Below, piece by piece: positions 45,026 through 56,020 of a stretch of DNA of 64,000 bases (position 1 is its first letter; each line of letters starts with the position of its first letter). The notes beneath the pieces are model-generated. The model had not been told where the DNA came from. It was given only the letters and a program-made list of their open reading frames with translations, and did no database searches. The translations under genes were made by a program, and so were the position numbers. This DNA comes from Erinaceus europaeus (lineage: Eukaryota; Chordata; Mammalia; Eulipotyphla; Erinaceidae), in the NCBI RefSeq assembly GCF_950295315.1, contig NC_080162.1, positions 69,438,962 to 69,502,961 on the forward strand. The letters run 5' to 3'.

Positions 45026-45122
45026 GTGATAGAAGAATCCTGCAGTAAGAATCCTGGTTTGAATTCCATTTTTATCACCCATTAGCTATGTGACCTTTGG
45101 AACTTAACTTCTCTGTTTTTTC
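45026..45122 (+). mobile_element. MIR SINE
   Basis: aagaatcctggtttgaattc followed by attagctatgtgacctttgg and aacttaacttctctgttttt is the MIR core in order. Confidence 0.75.
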
Positions 45123-45246
45123 TAGTAACACTTTCTGGAAATCACCTTTTCAGTAAACTTGGTACACTCATAACTTTGTCTTGATTTGCTTTTAAGAGAA
45201 ACCATATGAAAGCAGCCTGCCTCAACTTGAAGCACAAACCATAGTC

Positions 45247-46590
45247 CTTTTTTTTTATTTGAGAAAGGAGACATTAACAAAACCATAGAATAAGAGGGGT
45301 ACAATTCTACATAATTCCCATAACCCGATCTCCATATCCCATCCCCTCCCCTGATAGCCTTCCCATTCTCTGTCTCTCTGGGAGTATGGATCCAGGGTCA
45401 TTGTGGGTTGCAAAGGGTGGAAGGTCTGGCTTCTGTATTTGCTTCCCCGCTGAACATGGGCATTGACTGGTCGATCCATACTCCCAGTCTGCCTCTCTCT
45501 TTCCCTAGTAGGGTGGGGCTCTGAGGAAGTGGAGCTCCAATGCATACTAATGGGGTCATCTGTCCAGGGAAGTCTGTTCATCATCTTGCTTGCTGGCATC
45601 TGAAACCTGGTGGCTGAAAAGAGAGTTAACATACAAAGCCAAACAAATTGTTGAACAATCATGGACCTAAAGACTGGAATAGTGCAGACAAAGAGTTGGG
45701 GGGTATTCCCTGAATGCTTTTGTGTACTTCTGCTTTCAGGTATATATTTTCCCCCTAGTTTATGGGCACAGGTGAACCTATGCTCTATCTCAGGGGACCT
45801 GGACTATATCTAGGTTTGGGGACTTTATTGGGCAGTGGACCACCTGGAATGGAATTAGAGAATACTATGAAAGGAAAGGTCTCACCCGAGTGATGAAGCT
45901 GAAGGGTTGTCATTCCACACCTGAAGTCTCTGGTCACAGTCTGAAGTGAAGCATGCTGGGGTGGCACTCGTTGCGTTGATTAGGTTGTGATCCGCAGATG
46001 CAATATTATTTGATTTGAATTGAGAGCAGCATGGAGAAAAGTGGGCCTCCACCCTAAGACTCCAGGACTGGGGGAAATATAGGCTCTATAGTGGAAATGT
46101 GAGGTTCCTGTTGTTTTAGGGTTCAAGAAGACAATGGATAGTTATTGTTATCGTCACATTATTTGGTGATAGGGTTAACTTTGGAAAGTCCCTTTGTTAG
46201 GGTTTGGGGTATAATACCCAGCATCTTGTATATAGCTGTACTACCAGTTGCTTCTGTTCTCCTTGGTCTAGGCTTTTGGGAAAGACAACATATCAAAGAC
46301 AGACTATGTATTAAAAAGACTCAGTCTGTGTTTTAAGAAGTTCTAGACATATGATCAATTTTTCGCCTCTCATATTAATTAAATAGTGGTTTATATGTTT
46401 ACACTTTAATAGGATTGTACATAAACACCACTCCCACCACCAAAAGACTGTGTCTCATCCCCACCACTCACCCCCGCCCCCCTCCACACCCCGCCGTGCT
46501 GGGAAGCCCAATGGACACCCTCCCCTTCACCACATTGTTTTTACATTGGTGCCCTGCTCTCGATTTAATCAGATCCTGCTTTTAACACTC
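45247..46590 (-). mobile_element. L1-long 3' UTR, antisense, most complete short form
   Basis: Begins with poly-T and antisense terminus, passes ctctgggagtatggatccag, ggtggctgaaaagagagtta, then the middle part (gtttggggactttattgggc, ttaggttgtgatccgcagat, gttgttttagggttcaagaa) and reaches the proximal UTR (caccactcccaccaccaaaa). It lacks the extra about 750 bp of the copy at 10635. No open reading frame spans it, which argues against a hidden gene. Confidence 0.85.
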
Positions 46591-47937
46591 TAGAAAAATA
46601 ATTCAGATCCCTATGTCACCCATAATAGTAAAAATGACTTTCCTAACTCTCTTAGCTTCTTCCACAGTAAGCCCAAGCATCCCCAAAGCCAGTTGGGTTT
46701 GTGTTTGAATGTAAGAGGTTAGGCTATAGAGAAGGGTCTTTTCACTTCTCTTCTTTCTATATAGCATGAATATTTTATATATATATATATCCCCAAAATT
46801 TTTCATGGTGGTTGACATACCTGAGGGAAGAGTTTTGACTCTGTTCTCAAGCCCAGGTAGAGATAGCACATAAGTATAGGGTACAGGTGCTTCACCAGGG
46901 AGAAGAAACAGCAGAAAAGCTGAGGATTAAAGTAAACCACTATTTAAGCATTTCATAAAAACACAACCAAGCATGGCTCTCGATTTGGAAGTTTCAACCT
47001 TTGAAATTAACAACAGCTATTAATTTGTCCTCCACTTCAGAAAACAATGTCATTCCCACCAAGATGGTTCATTAACTGAACTACTCACTATGAAGTCCAA
47101 CATTGAGACTATTGATGACCTCCTTCCTGCAAGGAGTTTACTCACTCAATCCACTTCTTGCTACCACTGCCTCTTCCTAAGGGATCTGAGACCTTTATGA
47201 AATGGTCACAACAACAATCACAAAGTTCTAACCCAATGCACCCAGACTTTCCTGTAAACTACCCTGTTCTTATGTCTTCTTCCATAGACAGGGAGTGTTT
47301 TAGAAGGTCAAGACCTGCTGCTTTCTCATTCCCAACCATCAGTTTCCTGCCAAAGCTCTAGAGGCAGATGGAAACCAGAGAGGGAAAGATACTTTACAGG
47401 AGTTAGGCGAGTCAGCATGCATGTCTTACAGAGCCACCCTTGTCAAAATCTTGTGGAAACTGGGTGAACTGAATGGAAGTGAAAGCCAGTGCCAGTCAGT
47501 GCACCTTGAATCATTCATTATACTCTGCTTTCTCTATTTTTCATAGGGCTAAATGCACTGACTTTTGAAATAATTGAGTTTCCCTAACAATATGTCTCCA
47601 GTCAATAACAAAGGCACATTTTAAATTTAATTATTCATTACTCCATAGAGCGCACAGAAAAATAACTTGAGGTAACTTCTTTGGAACAATGAACCTCCTT
47701 CCAACAATACTTTGAATGAATGAGAGGGCACCCTGTATTCAGAACTAAGGGCAAGAATGAGGAAATGACATTACCAATATCATACTTTTAAATATTGACT
47801 TCTTTGACATCAGTGGATATTTGATTACTGATTCAGGTGCAGCTTACAGCACTCACTTCAGCCAAAGATTGCTGACCAAGGAAGTGAAAATCAGTGAGAC
47901 TCCTATAAAGTTCTACATGACAATATCTAGTTGTTGT
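46591..47937. other. Unassigned DNA
   Basis: About 1.35 kb, the longest repeat-poor stretch of the intergenic part. Contains a short TA tract near 46776-46790. No ORF with support; a candidate for a conserved non-coding check. Confidence 0.4.
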
Positions 47938-48062
47938 TTGTTTTTGTTTGTTTGTTTGTTTGTTTGTTTGTTTTATAGCATGGTGTGGCTCTAGTTTATG
48001 GTGGTGCAGGGGATTGAACCTGGAACATCTAGGAACTATTAAACTGTCTCCCTAATCCCTCT
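47938..48062 (-). mobile_element. (TTTG)n and antisense SINE-IV
   Basis: A tract of tttg units (47938-47971) is the tail of an antisense SINE-IV (gtggctctagtttatggtgg, gggattgaacctggaac, ttaaactgtctccctaatcc). Confidence 0.7.
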
Positions 48063-48147
48063 GCATGACAATATCTATCTTACAAATGCTTTTATGCCTT
48101 GATTCAGCAATATCAGTTCTAGGCGTTGATCTTCCAAATATATTTGC

Positions 48148-48275
48148 ACAGGGTCAGCAAGATAGCTCACTTGGATAATGCAGTTCCTTTTTCATTGACA
48201 TGACCCAAGTTCTAGCCTGGGTCTCACTGCACTGAAGGAAGTTTAAGTACTATAGTTCTTCACACTGCCCACCCC
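48148..48275 (+). mobile_element. Decayed tRNA-like SINE
   Basis: cagggtcagcaagatagctc head, cccaagttctagcctgggtc, ggaagtttaagtactatagt; resembles 32821-32969. Confidence 0.5.
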
Positions 48276-48759
48276 CGAAAGGTTGTCCTAGAGTAATGAA
48301 GCAAGTACATTTGTACACATACAGAAATATGTTACGTATGAACTCACTCGTTGGAGAACTATTGGTTTTATATTTTAACAATATAGTAACTAAGAAAATT
48401 GGCAAGTTCCAAGTTTATAATTTAATACATATATTGAAAAGATTAAATCAATGTGTATTACAACACTGAACTTGAACAGTTATGGTGTAAATTTTTACCT
48501 CCTGACTCTTTGGAAAAAGTTCTCTGTTTTTAAGGACTTAAAAGATTGATTACATTGAACCAAGTTGTATAACATAGACAGTCTTACTTATATTAGTGAA
48601 GTAACTTCATCTGGTGTGTTATTTATTTACATATTCAGGGATTTCTGAAGCAAAGGACATCTCTGAGAAGACAATATTCTGCCTACCATATTTTCATGCA
48701 AAATTACTTAAAATATTTGGTTTATTGTATATGTATGTATTATTAAGCCTATTAAAGTA
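48276..48759. other. Unassigned AT-rich DNA
   Basis: No gene or repeat family recognised. Confidence 0.4.
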
Positions 48760-48774
48760 CCCAAGTTGCATTTT

Positions 48775-49013
48775 TTTTAATTTTTTATTTATAAAAAGGA
48801 AACATTGACAAAACCACAGAATAAGAGGGGTACAACTTTGCACAATTCCCACCACCAGAACTCCATATCCCATCCCCTCCCCTGATAAATTTCCTATTCT
48901 TTAACCGTCTGGGAGTATGGACCCAAGGTCATTGTGGGATGCAGAAGGTGGAAGGTCTGGCTTATGTAATTGCTTCCCTGCTGAACATGGGTGTTGACAG
49001 GTCGATCCATACT
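48775..49013 (-). mobile_element. L1-long 3' end, antisense, with 15-bp TSD
   Basis: A 239-bp 5'-truncated copy: ttttttatttataaaaagga, attcccaccaccagaactcc, ctgggagtatggacccaagg, ttgacaggtcgatccatact. Flank cccaagttgcatttt is identical at 48760-48774 and 49014-49028. Confidence 0.95.
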
Positions 49014-49184
49014 CCCAAGTTGCATTTTAAAAAGTGATGTAAATATACTTTATAATTGTAAAAGAAAGGTGAAATAAGCATCCTGTATTTTGATAGGAAA
49101 TTTCACAGAGAGGAACAAATGAGCATAGATCATTGTGTTTACAAAAAGGCATTGAAAGAGTATATAGGAAAGGAAACAAAAATG

Positions 49185-49233
49185 AAAAAAAAAAAAAGTG
49201 CAGGCATTGAGCTCCAGCAATAGCCCTGGAGGC

Positions 49234-49284
<51 letters not shown>

Positions 49285-49345
49285 GAAGGAAGGAAGGAAG
49301 GAAGGAAGGAAGGAAGGAAGGAAGGAAGGAAGGAAGGAAGAAAGA
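49185..49345 (+). repeat. E-module fragment with GAAA/GGAA tract
   Basis: An A-run and a partial E-module (gtgcaggcattgagctccag to ccctggaggca) at 49185-49232 are followed by about 105 bp of gaaa then ggaa units, apparently grown from the tail. Confidence 0.8.
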
Positions 49346-49356
49346 ATATATAGGAA

Positions 49357-49537
49357 AGGGACCAGATGATGGCACACCTGGTTAAACACACATTACAGTG
49401 TGCAAGGACCCAGGTTTAAGCCCCACCTGCAAGGGGAAAGCTTCAAGAGTGGTGAAACAGGGCTGCAGGTGTCTTTCTTTCCTCTAGCCTCTCTATCTCC
49501 CCACTCCCTCTCAATTTCTCTGTCTCTATTCAATAAT
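49357..49537 (+). mobile_element. SINE-I copy
   Basis: gggaccagatgatggcacac, caggtttaagcccc, cctgcaaggggaaagcttca and ctctattcaataataat. Confidence 0.8.
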
Positions 49538-49538
49538 A

Positions 49539-49773
49539 ATTTTTTTTGCCTCCAGGGTTATTGCTGTGGCTCAGTGCCTGCACCATGAATCCACTGCTCC
49601 TGGAGGCCATTCTTTTCCCCTCTTTTGTTGCCCTTGTTGTTGTAGCCTTGTTGTGGTTATTATTGTTGTTGTTGATGTCGTTCGTTGTTGGATAGGACAG
49701 AGAGAAATGGAGAAAGGAGGGGAAGACAGAGAGGGAGAGAAAAAGACACCTGCAGGCCTACTTCACCGCAGGC
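49539..49773 (-). mobile_element. Antisense SINE-II with complete E-module, head lost
   Basis: T-run, E-module at 49548-49607, cttttgttgcccttgttg, ttcgttgttggataggacag and ctgcaggcctacttcaccgc, then truncated before the B-box. Confidence 0.85.
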
Positions 49774-49892
49774 ACCCTCCCTAATAAGCTATCTTGATGA
49801 CCCTTCAAGGATTTTTTTTTAATATGGACTGACAAGTCAAATTCTAGACATTTTTGATAGATTTTATCTTTATATTTTGTTTGTTTCTTCAA
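49774..49892. other. Unassigned DNA
   Basis: Nothing recognised. Confidence 0.4.
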
Positions 49893-50125
49893 ACCTTTTT
49901 TTAAATTTGTGGTTAACAGTGGTTTACAAGATTCTAGGGTGTATTTGTATACTACCACACCACACTCACCACTCAGGTTTTGTGCCCCCCAACTTCCCAA
50001 TAATAACCACCAAAGTTCTCACAGTGTTAGAGAAAGCTTGTTTATGTCTGGTTTTGTTATTTGCTTGCTTGGTAAGTTCATATGTTGCAATTCTCTAGAT
50101 TCCACATATAAGTGAAGCCAGACCT
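49893..50125 (-). mobile_element. L1-old 3' end, antisense
   Basis: ttgtggttaacagtggttta, accacaccacactcaccact and tctctagattccacatataa are the antisense terminus. Confidence 0.65.
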
Positions 50126-50690
50126 TTTTTTTTTTTGGAGTTTTAGGCTCACACAAAAAACAAGTAGGGGGGTACAGAGGTTCCCCATATGACTCCTTGC
50201 CTCACGCATGCACAGCCTCAGTCTCTATCGACATCTTTCACAGAGTGATACACTGGCTAAAACTGATGAATTCACATTGCTGCATCATTATCACCCCAAA
50301 TTGATAGCGAACACTAAAACTCACTCTTGATGTTGTACACCCTATGAGTTTGGACATGTATCCACCATCACAATGTTATACTGACTAGTTTCACTGCCTT
50401 ATATATATCCTCTGTGCTCTGCCTATTCATCTTTCCTTTTCCCCAGCCCCTGCCAACCACTGATCTTTTTACAATTTCTATAGCTATTCCATAATGCCAT
50501 GTAGTTGAAATCACACCTATTCATACTGATCTCACTTACTTAGCAGTATGTATTTAAGTTTCTTCTGTGTATTTTCATAGCTTTGTAGCTCAATACTTTT
50601 TAGCTGTGAATAATTTTCCATTGTCTGAATTTACTTCATTTTATCGATCCATCATCTACTGAACATTTTGGTTGCTTCCAAGTTGCTATA
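50126..50690 (-). mobile_element. Ancient L1 (L1M-type) 3' end, antisense
   Basis: tatccaccatcacaatgtta, gtttcactgccttatatata, ccctgccaaccactgatctt, agtatgtatttaagtttctt and atcatctactgaacattttg follow the antisense of an ancient mammal-wide L1 3' region. Confidence 0.65.
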
Positions 50691-50702
50691 AACAGTCATG
50701 CT

Positions 50703-51128
50703 CAGGATCTGGGTGGTTAAGTACACCCACTACAGTGCTCAAGGGCCCAGGTTTGAGCTCCCAGTCCCCACCTCTAGGGAGAAAGCTTCACAAGTGGTTA
50801 AGCAGGGCTGCAGGTGTCTCTCTGTCTCTCTTCCTCTCTTTTTTTTGGGGAGATTAATAGTTTACTGTTAACAGTAAAATACAGTAGCTTGTATATGTGT
50901 AACATTTCTAAGTTTTCCAAATAACAATTCAGCGCTCTCTAGATCCTCTTCTGCCATCATATTTGTGGATCTGAACCCTCTCCCCAACCCAGAGTTCTTT
51001 ACTTTGATGTAGTATACCAACTCCAGTTCAAGTTCTAATTTGTGTTTTCTCTGATCATTTCCCTCTGTATTTGCCCTTCCTTCTCAATTTCTCTATTTCT
51101 ATCCAATAAATAAATAAAATATTTAAAT
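50703..51128 (+). mobile_element. SINE-I split by a nested L1 end
   Basis: SINE head gatctgggtggttaagtaca and B-box aggtttgagctccc lie at 50703-50837; its tail (tttctctatttctatccaat and aaataaataaa) lies at 51062-51128. The outer flank aaacag(t/c)catgctc at 50690 and 51130 is the SINE target-site duplication. An antisense L1-short end separates the halves. Confidence 0.8.
50838..51061 (-). mobile_element. L1-short 3' UTR, antisense, inside a SINE
   Basis: tttggggagattaatagttt, agatcctcttctgccatcat and ccaactccagttcaagttct are the antisense L1-short UTR. Confidence 0.8.
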
Positions 51129-51239
51129 AAACAGCCATGCTCCAAACCTTCAAAAGCAGGGTCCAAAGATTATGTCCAGATTATGTAACTGACCACTATC
51201 ACCCCCCCCTCCTTAAACAGACCTCTTTTTCCTTATACC

Positions 51240-52225
51240 TTCCTATGAGGGATACAGAAAGCTGAATTTCCAAGTTCTTGTCATGTGTAGGAAGATGCCA
51301 AAGGGAGGAGACATCCTATGAGCACAGCTCTTCCTTAAAAGTAATAATTTCAGCACAGCTATATACAAGATACTGGGTACTGTACAGCAAACCATAACAA
51401 AAGGACTTTTCAAAGTTAACCCAATTACCAATTAATGTGATGATAACATTAACTATCAATTGTCTTTTTGAACCCTAAGACAGCAGGAACCTCACATCTC
51501 CACTATAGAGCCTCTACTTCCCCCAGTCCTGGAACCCTTGGATAGGGCCCACTTTCCCGTATGCCTCTCCCAATCCATATCAAATAATATTGCATCCGCC
51601 GATCACAACCTAACCAACACAACGATTGCCACCTCAACATGCTTCACTTCAGACTGTGTCCAGAGACTTCACGTGTGGAATGACAAACCTTCAGCTTCAT
51701 TACTCGGGTGAGACCTTTCCTTTCATAGTATACTCTAATTCCATCTCAGGTGGTTCACTTTCTAACAAAGTCCCAAAACCTAGATATACACCAGTTTCTG
51801 TGAGAGACAGCATATGTTCACACGTATCCATAAACTACTGCAAAATATATACCTGAAAGCAGAAGTACACTAGAGTTTGCAGTGAGTACCCCCCTAACAC
51901 TTCCTCTCCACTATTCCAAGCTTTGGGTCCATGATTGCTCAACAATTTGTTTGGCTTCGTATGTTAACTCTCTTTTCAGTCATCAGGTTCCAGATGTCAT
52001 CAGGATGCCGGCCAGGCTTCCCTGGACTGAAGACCCCACCAATATGTCCTGGAGCTCCGCTTCCCCAGAGACCCACCCTACTAGGGAAAGAGAGAGGCAG
52101 ACTGGGAGTATGGACAGACCAGTCAACGCCCATGTTCAGCGGGGAAGCAATTACAGAAGCCAGACCTTCTACCTTCTGCAACCCACAATGACCCGGAATC
52201 CATGCTCCCAGAGGGATAGAGACCT
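51240..52225 (+). mobile_element. L1-long 3' UTR, short form, end missing
   Basis: gatgccaaagggaggagac, tcaaagttaacccaattacc, atccataaactactgcaaaa, ctctcttttcagtcatcagg and gcagaccttctaccttctgc-like sequence. It stops at about 52225 before the usual terminus and poly-A. Confidence 0.8.
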
Positions 52226-52573
52226 GTTGGAAGCTTTGGTATCCAAATAAGGGACTGTGAAGACCTGGTGTAATTTGAGTGTAAGGAGTCATTTTGAGAA
52301 GGCAGGTTCACACCCATGTAGCTGACTGTCTCTAACTATGATTCCAGCTACAGAAATGGAAATAGTTCAGTAACCCCATGAAACTCAACTCCAGTCCCAT
52401 TTGGCATTTAGTCTGCCATCAACATCATACATCAAGAGAGTGGGAAGGAGTCCCACCTACCCATGTATTGAGAAATATACATACAGACAAATCAGTATTA
52501 GCTGTGGACACTAAGGTGATTCTCTCAGTCATGCTCTAAGAATCTTTGGAGGCTAAGTCCATCAAATTCTGTT
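52226..52573. other. Unassigned DNA
   Basis: No gene or repeat family recognised. Confidence 0.4.
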
Positions 52574-52587
52574 AGGTTCTAGATTTT

Positions 52588-52895
52588 ATTTTTTTATATT
52601 TATTTTCTATTTTGTTGCCCTTGTTTTTCATTGTTGTAGTTATTTATTATTGTTATTGTTATTGATGTCGTTGTTAGATAGGACAGAGAGAAATGGAGAG
52701 AGGAGGGGAAGACAGGGAGGGAGAGAGAAAGATAGACACCTGCAGACCTGCTTCACCACCTGTGAAGCTACTCCCCTGAAGGTGGGGAACTGGAGGCTCG
52801 AACCGGGTAACTGGGGGCTTGAGCTGGGATCCTTATGCCGGTTCTTGCGCTCTGTGCCACATACACTTAACCCGCTGCGCTACCACCCAACTCCC
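52588..52895 (-). mobile_element. Antisense SINE-II with duplicated B-box and TSD
   Basis: tctattttgttgcccttgtt, gacagagagaaatggagaga, tgaaggtggggaactggagg, then two tandem antisense B-box units (gaactggaggctcgaaccgg and taactgggggcttgagctgg) and cttaacccgctgcgctacca. Flank ctagatttta precedes 52588 and follows 52895. Confidence 0.9.
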
Positions 52896-53102
52896 AGGCT
52901 CTAGATTTTAAAGGAGTCATATAGCTAGGCATGATCTCCTCCTATCCTCAGTTCATGAGCATTCCTGCTGACATAGAGACTAGTCAGTAAGGTTCTTATT
53001 GGCACACTGGGAAGAAAAAAAAAGCTCTATTTATTCTACTTAGCTACTGCCCCTCTAATTGTGGTCAGCTCTAAGTATACAAGTACAGGATATGAATGAA
53101 CT
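52896..53102. other. Unassigned DNA
   Basis: Nothing recognised. Confidence 0.4.
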
Positions 53103-53425
53103 CTTTTTTTTTCATTTAAATGCTGCTTTATTTCTACAAGTATACACTAAAACATTAGATGCCAATAGCTAATGATAAAATGCAGAGATAAAGCATCTCC
53201 CCGAACCACTTTTACAAGTATGTTACTATGTATTGTCATTACATGTTTACTTTTGCTGTTGTCTCGTTATAGTATATATGCCAGCAATGTAAACCATACA
53301 CAGTAATTTAGTGATCCTGAATTTAAAGTTAGCACCATGTGGAAGTCTAGTTCTGCCTGTGAGGATGGTAGTCTTTTCCATTCCTCCAGGGATTCAGTTA
53401 AACCCTTGAGGAACAGTGTGGAGAA
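53103..53425 (-). pseudogene. Candidate processed 3' UTR, source gene unknown
   Basis: On the minus strand about 320 bp of non-repeat sequence ends with aataaa (53132-53127) placed 15 nt before a run of A (53112-53104), the layout of a reverse-transcribed mRNA end. I cannot name the source gene and see no coding part, so it may only be a 3' UTR piece. No clear target-site duplication was found. Confidence 0.4.
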
Positions 53426-53427
53426 TA

Positions 53428-53462
53428 TAAAAAATAAATAAATAAATAAATAAATAAATAAA
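53428..53462. repeat. (AAAT)n microsatellite
   Basis: Eight aaat units. Confidence 0.95.
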
Positions 53463-53782
53463 ACTTGGACAAAGAGCAGGCAACTATTATGTTACAGGGG
53501 AATCAACTTGTCACTGTTTTAAAATGTCATATTTATGTGAATGACAGTCCTGACCTGCTCTGTCACCCCTCTAGAGTTCTCTAAACCCATAAACTATGTT
53601 GTTATTAAAATAAATACAAGATTTTTAAATTTTTTAAAAAGATAAAAAGGAGCTCATTGTAAAACAAATGTCCTACATGTTTAAGGCCATGGATTCTATC
53701 CCTGTCACTAAATATAACAGGAAAGATAAAAACAGATGGAACCTCATAAATGGAAAAGTTGTGCTCCTCTTTCTCTCTCTTT
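53463..53782. other. Unassigned DNA
   Basis: No gene or repeat family recognised. Confidence 0.4.
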
Positions 53783-53988
53783 AAATTTTTTAAATTTCTT
53801 TATTGGGGGATTAATGTTTTGTAGTCAGCAGTAAGTATGATAGTTTGTACATGCATAACATTTCTCATTTTTCCACACAATACAACCCCTGCTTGGTCCT
53901 CTGCCATCCTGTTCCAGGACCTGAACTCTCCCAGCCTCCCCCCACCCCACTCACCCCAGAGTCTTTTACTTTGGTGCAATACAACAAT
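53783..53988 (-). mobile_element. L1-short 3' UTR, antisense, with TSD
   Basis: tctttattgggggattaatg, catgcataacatttctcatt, ccatcctgttccaggacctg and tttactttggtgcaatacaa. The word ctctttctctctctt flanks both sides (53767 and 53989). Confidence 0.85.
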
Positions 53989-54317
53989 CTCTTTCTCTCT
54001 CTTCAAAAACAAAGTAAGAACAATTGTGTTAGTTATGTTAAGTTTCTAAAACTATTATCTGTGCCAATGTTCCTCTGAGCGTCACTCACTTTCTATGATT
54101 TGCCTGCACTTTCCAAATAGCCTTTATGTTTCCTGCTTGAAAGTAAGAATGTTCAGAAAGCACACCACGTGGGGAATCAAACGTTAGTATGGGGGAAGTG
54201 ACTATAAGATTATAGCTATAATCAGATGGTGTTTATGGAAATTAATATTAGTTTTTAACTTGTGTGTTTCTTTCTGATTTCAGAATGGGATGAGCAGCTG
54301 AGATGAAGCAGCTATTA

Positions 54318-54320
<3 letters not shown>
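53989..54320. other. Unassigned DNA
   Basis: No gene or repeat family recognised. Confidence 0.4.

Positions 54321-54372
<52 letters not shown>
54321..54372. repeat. (GT)n microsatellite, about 26 units
   Basis: Uninterrupted GT tract. Confidence 0.95.
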
Positions 54373-54373
<1 letters not shown>

Positions 54374-54454
54374 TATATGTGCATATGTGTGTATGTAGCA
54401 TGGTGAACTGCAGTTGTGCCATCAATTTTTTTTATAAATTTTCTTTCTTTTTTA

Positions 54455-54735
54455 AAATTTTATATTTATTTATTCCCTTTTGTTGCCCTTGTTTTATCAT
54501 TATAATTATTATTGTTGTTACTGATGTCGTCATTGTTGGATAGGACAGAGAGAAATGGAGAGAGGAAGGGAAGACAGAGGTGATGAGGGGAAGACACCTG
54601 CAGACCTGCTTCACGGCTTGTGAAGCAACTCCCCTGCAGGTGGGGAGCCCGGGCTTGAACCGAGATCCTTACGACGGTCCTTGCACTTTGCTGCCACATG
54701 CGCTTAACCCTCAGCGCTACCACCCGACTCCCACC
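54455..54735 (-). mobile_element. Antisense SINE-II copy
   Basis: ttattcccttttgttgccct, cgtcattgttggataggaca, cctgcttcacggcttgtgaa, ggcttgaaccgagatcctta and cttaaccctcagcgctacca. Confidence 0.9.
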
Positions 54736-54964
54736 ACCATTTTTTGTTAATTGGCAGTCTTTGATTTCTCTCTTCTCCACTGCTGACTAAAATTTTCTCT
54801 CTAATTCAGTTGACATCCTCCAACTACGAACAGAATGATGGTAGTTTTCTAAACAAGCAAACAAACAACACAGTGGATAATCTCCAGAAAAGATCATATC
54901 TTGAGCCATGTGGCAAGCCTTTATATAACTAAAGAATCAGTTCCAGGAAATATCACAATGACTT
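54736..54964. other. Unassigned DNA
   Basis: Nothing recognised. Confidence 0.4.
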
Positions 54965-55060
54965 GGGCAACAGTTTCATGCCTGAGACACCAGAGGTTTC
55001 AATTCAACCCCTCGCACTACCATAAACCAGAGGTAAGCAGGGTTTAGGTAAAAATAAGAA
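54965..55060 (+). mobile_element. SINE-IV copy, head truncated
   Basis: gtttcatgcctgagacacca, attcaacccctcgcactacc and cagaggtaagcagggttta. Confidence 0.6.
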
Positions 55061-55119
55061 AATTAAAGAGAAAAAAAAGAAAGAGTGAAATCACATCTAG
55101 TGTTATCTCCAGTCATGGT

Positions 55120-55800
55120 GATGTTAAAGTAGATAAATTCATAAAACTAAACAACATATTCCTAAGCAACAATGGATCAAAGAAGACATGGAAAGGAAAA
55201 TCAGAATTCCCAGCAGTACCATAAGCTAGAGATGATCAGTGCTCTAGTAAAAAAAAAATAATAATAAATAAATAAATAATCAGAAAGTATCTCACAGTGA
55301 AAATGCACCATGCCAAAACTTACAGGATATAGTAGAACAAAGCAAAAAGGGAAAGTTTATAGTGGTACATTAAGAAACAGAAAATGAGCACAAATGAGTA
55401 GCCGCAAGTAATTAGAAAAAGAAGAACAAGCCAAGCCCAAAGTTAGCAAAAGGAAGGAAACCATAAAGATGAAAATAGAAATAAATGAAATGGAAACTAG
55501 CAAGACAACAGAAACAATGAAACTAAGAGTTTTTGAAAATTTAAATGAAATTGATAAACCACTGACCCTAGACTCACCAAGAAACAGAGGATTCAAAAAA
55601 GAAAATTATAAGTAAAAGAGGAGACATTACACATAGCACCACTGAAATACAAGACAATATAAGAGACTACTGTTAGCAATTACATGCAAATTGTATAACA
55701 CAAAAAAATGAGTAATTCCTAGAGACATATAACCCACTAAGACTGAAACATGAAAAGAAATCTAAACAGAACAATATGAGCTTAAATAATTCTATAATGG
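55120..55800 (+). pseudogene. Ancient L1 ORF2 fragment (reverse transcriptase N-terminal side)
   Basis: ggatcaaagaagacatggaa, aaaaagaagaacaagccaag, gcaaaaggaaggaaaccata, gaaataaatgaaatggaaac and cactgaccctagactcacca are ancient L1 ORF2 words in order, upstream of the catalytic core. A SINE-IV tail fragment (about 55205-55285) interrupts it. Frames are broken. Confidence 0.65.
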
Positions 55801-55822
55801 CAATCATTTCTTAATTATATAT

Positions 55823-56020
55823 GTGAGGGCCAGGGAGATAGCAGAATGGGTATGCAAAAATACTTTCATGCCTGAGGCTCCAAGATCCCAGATTCAATCC
55901 TCCACACCACAATCCAGAACAGAGCAGTGCTCTGGTAAAGAGAGAGAGAAATATATACATACATATATATGTATATATATACATATATATGTATGTATAT
56001 GTATATATAGAGAGAGAGAT
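55823..56020 (+). mobile_element. SINE-IV copy with TA/TG tract tail
   Basis: gccagggagatagcagaatg, catgcctgaggctccaagat, gattcaatcctccacacc, cagagcagtgctctggtaaa, then a GA and TATA/CATA tract to 56020. Confidence 0.8.
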
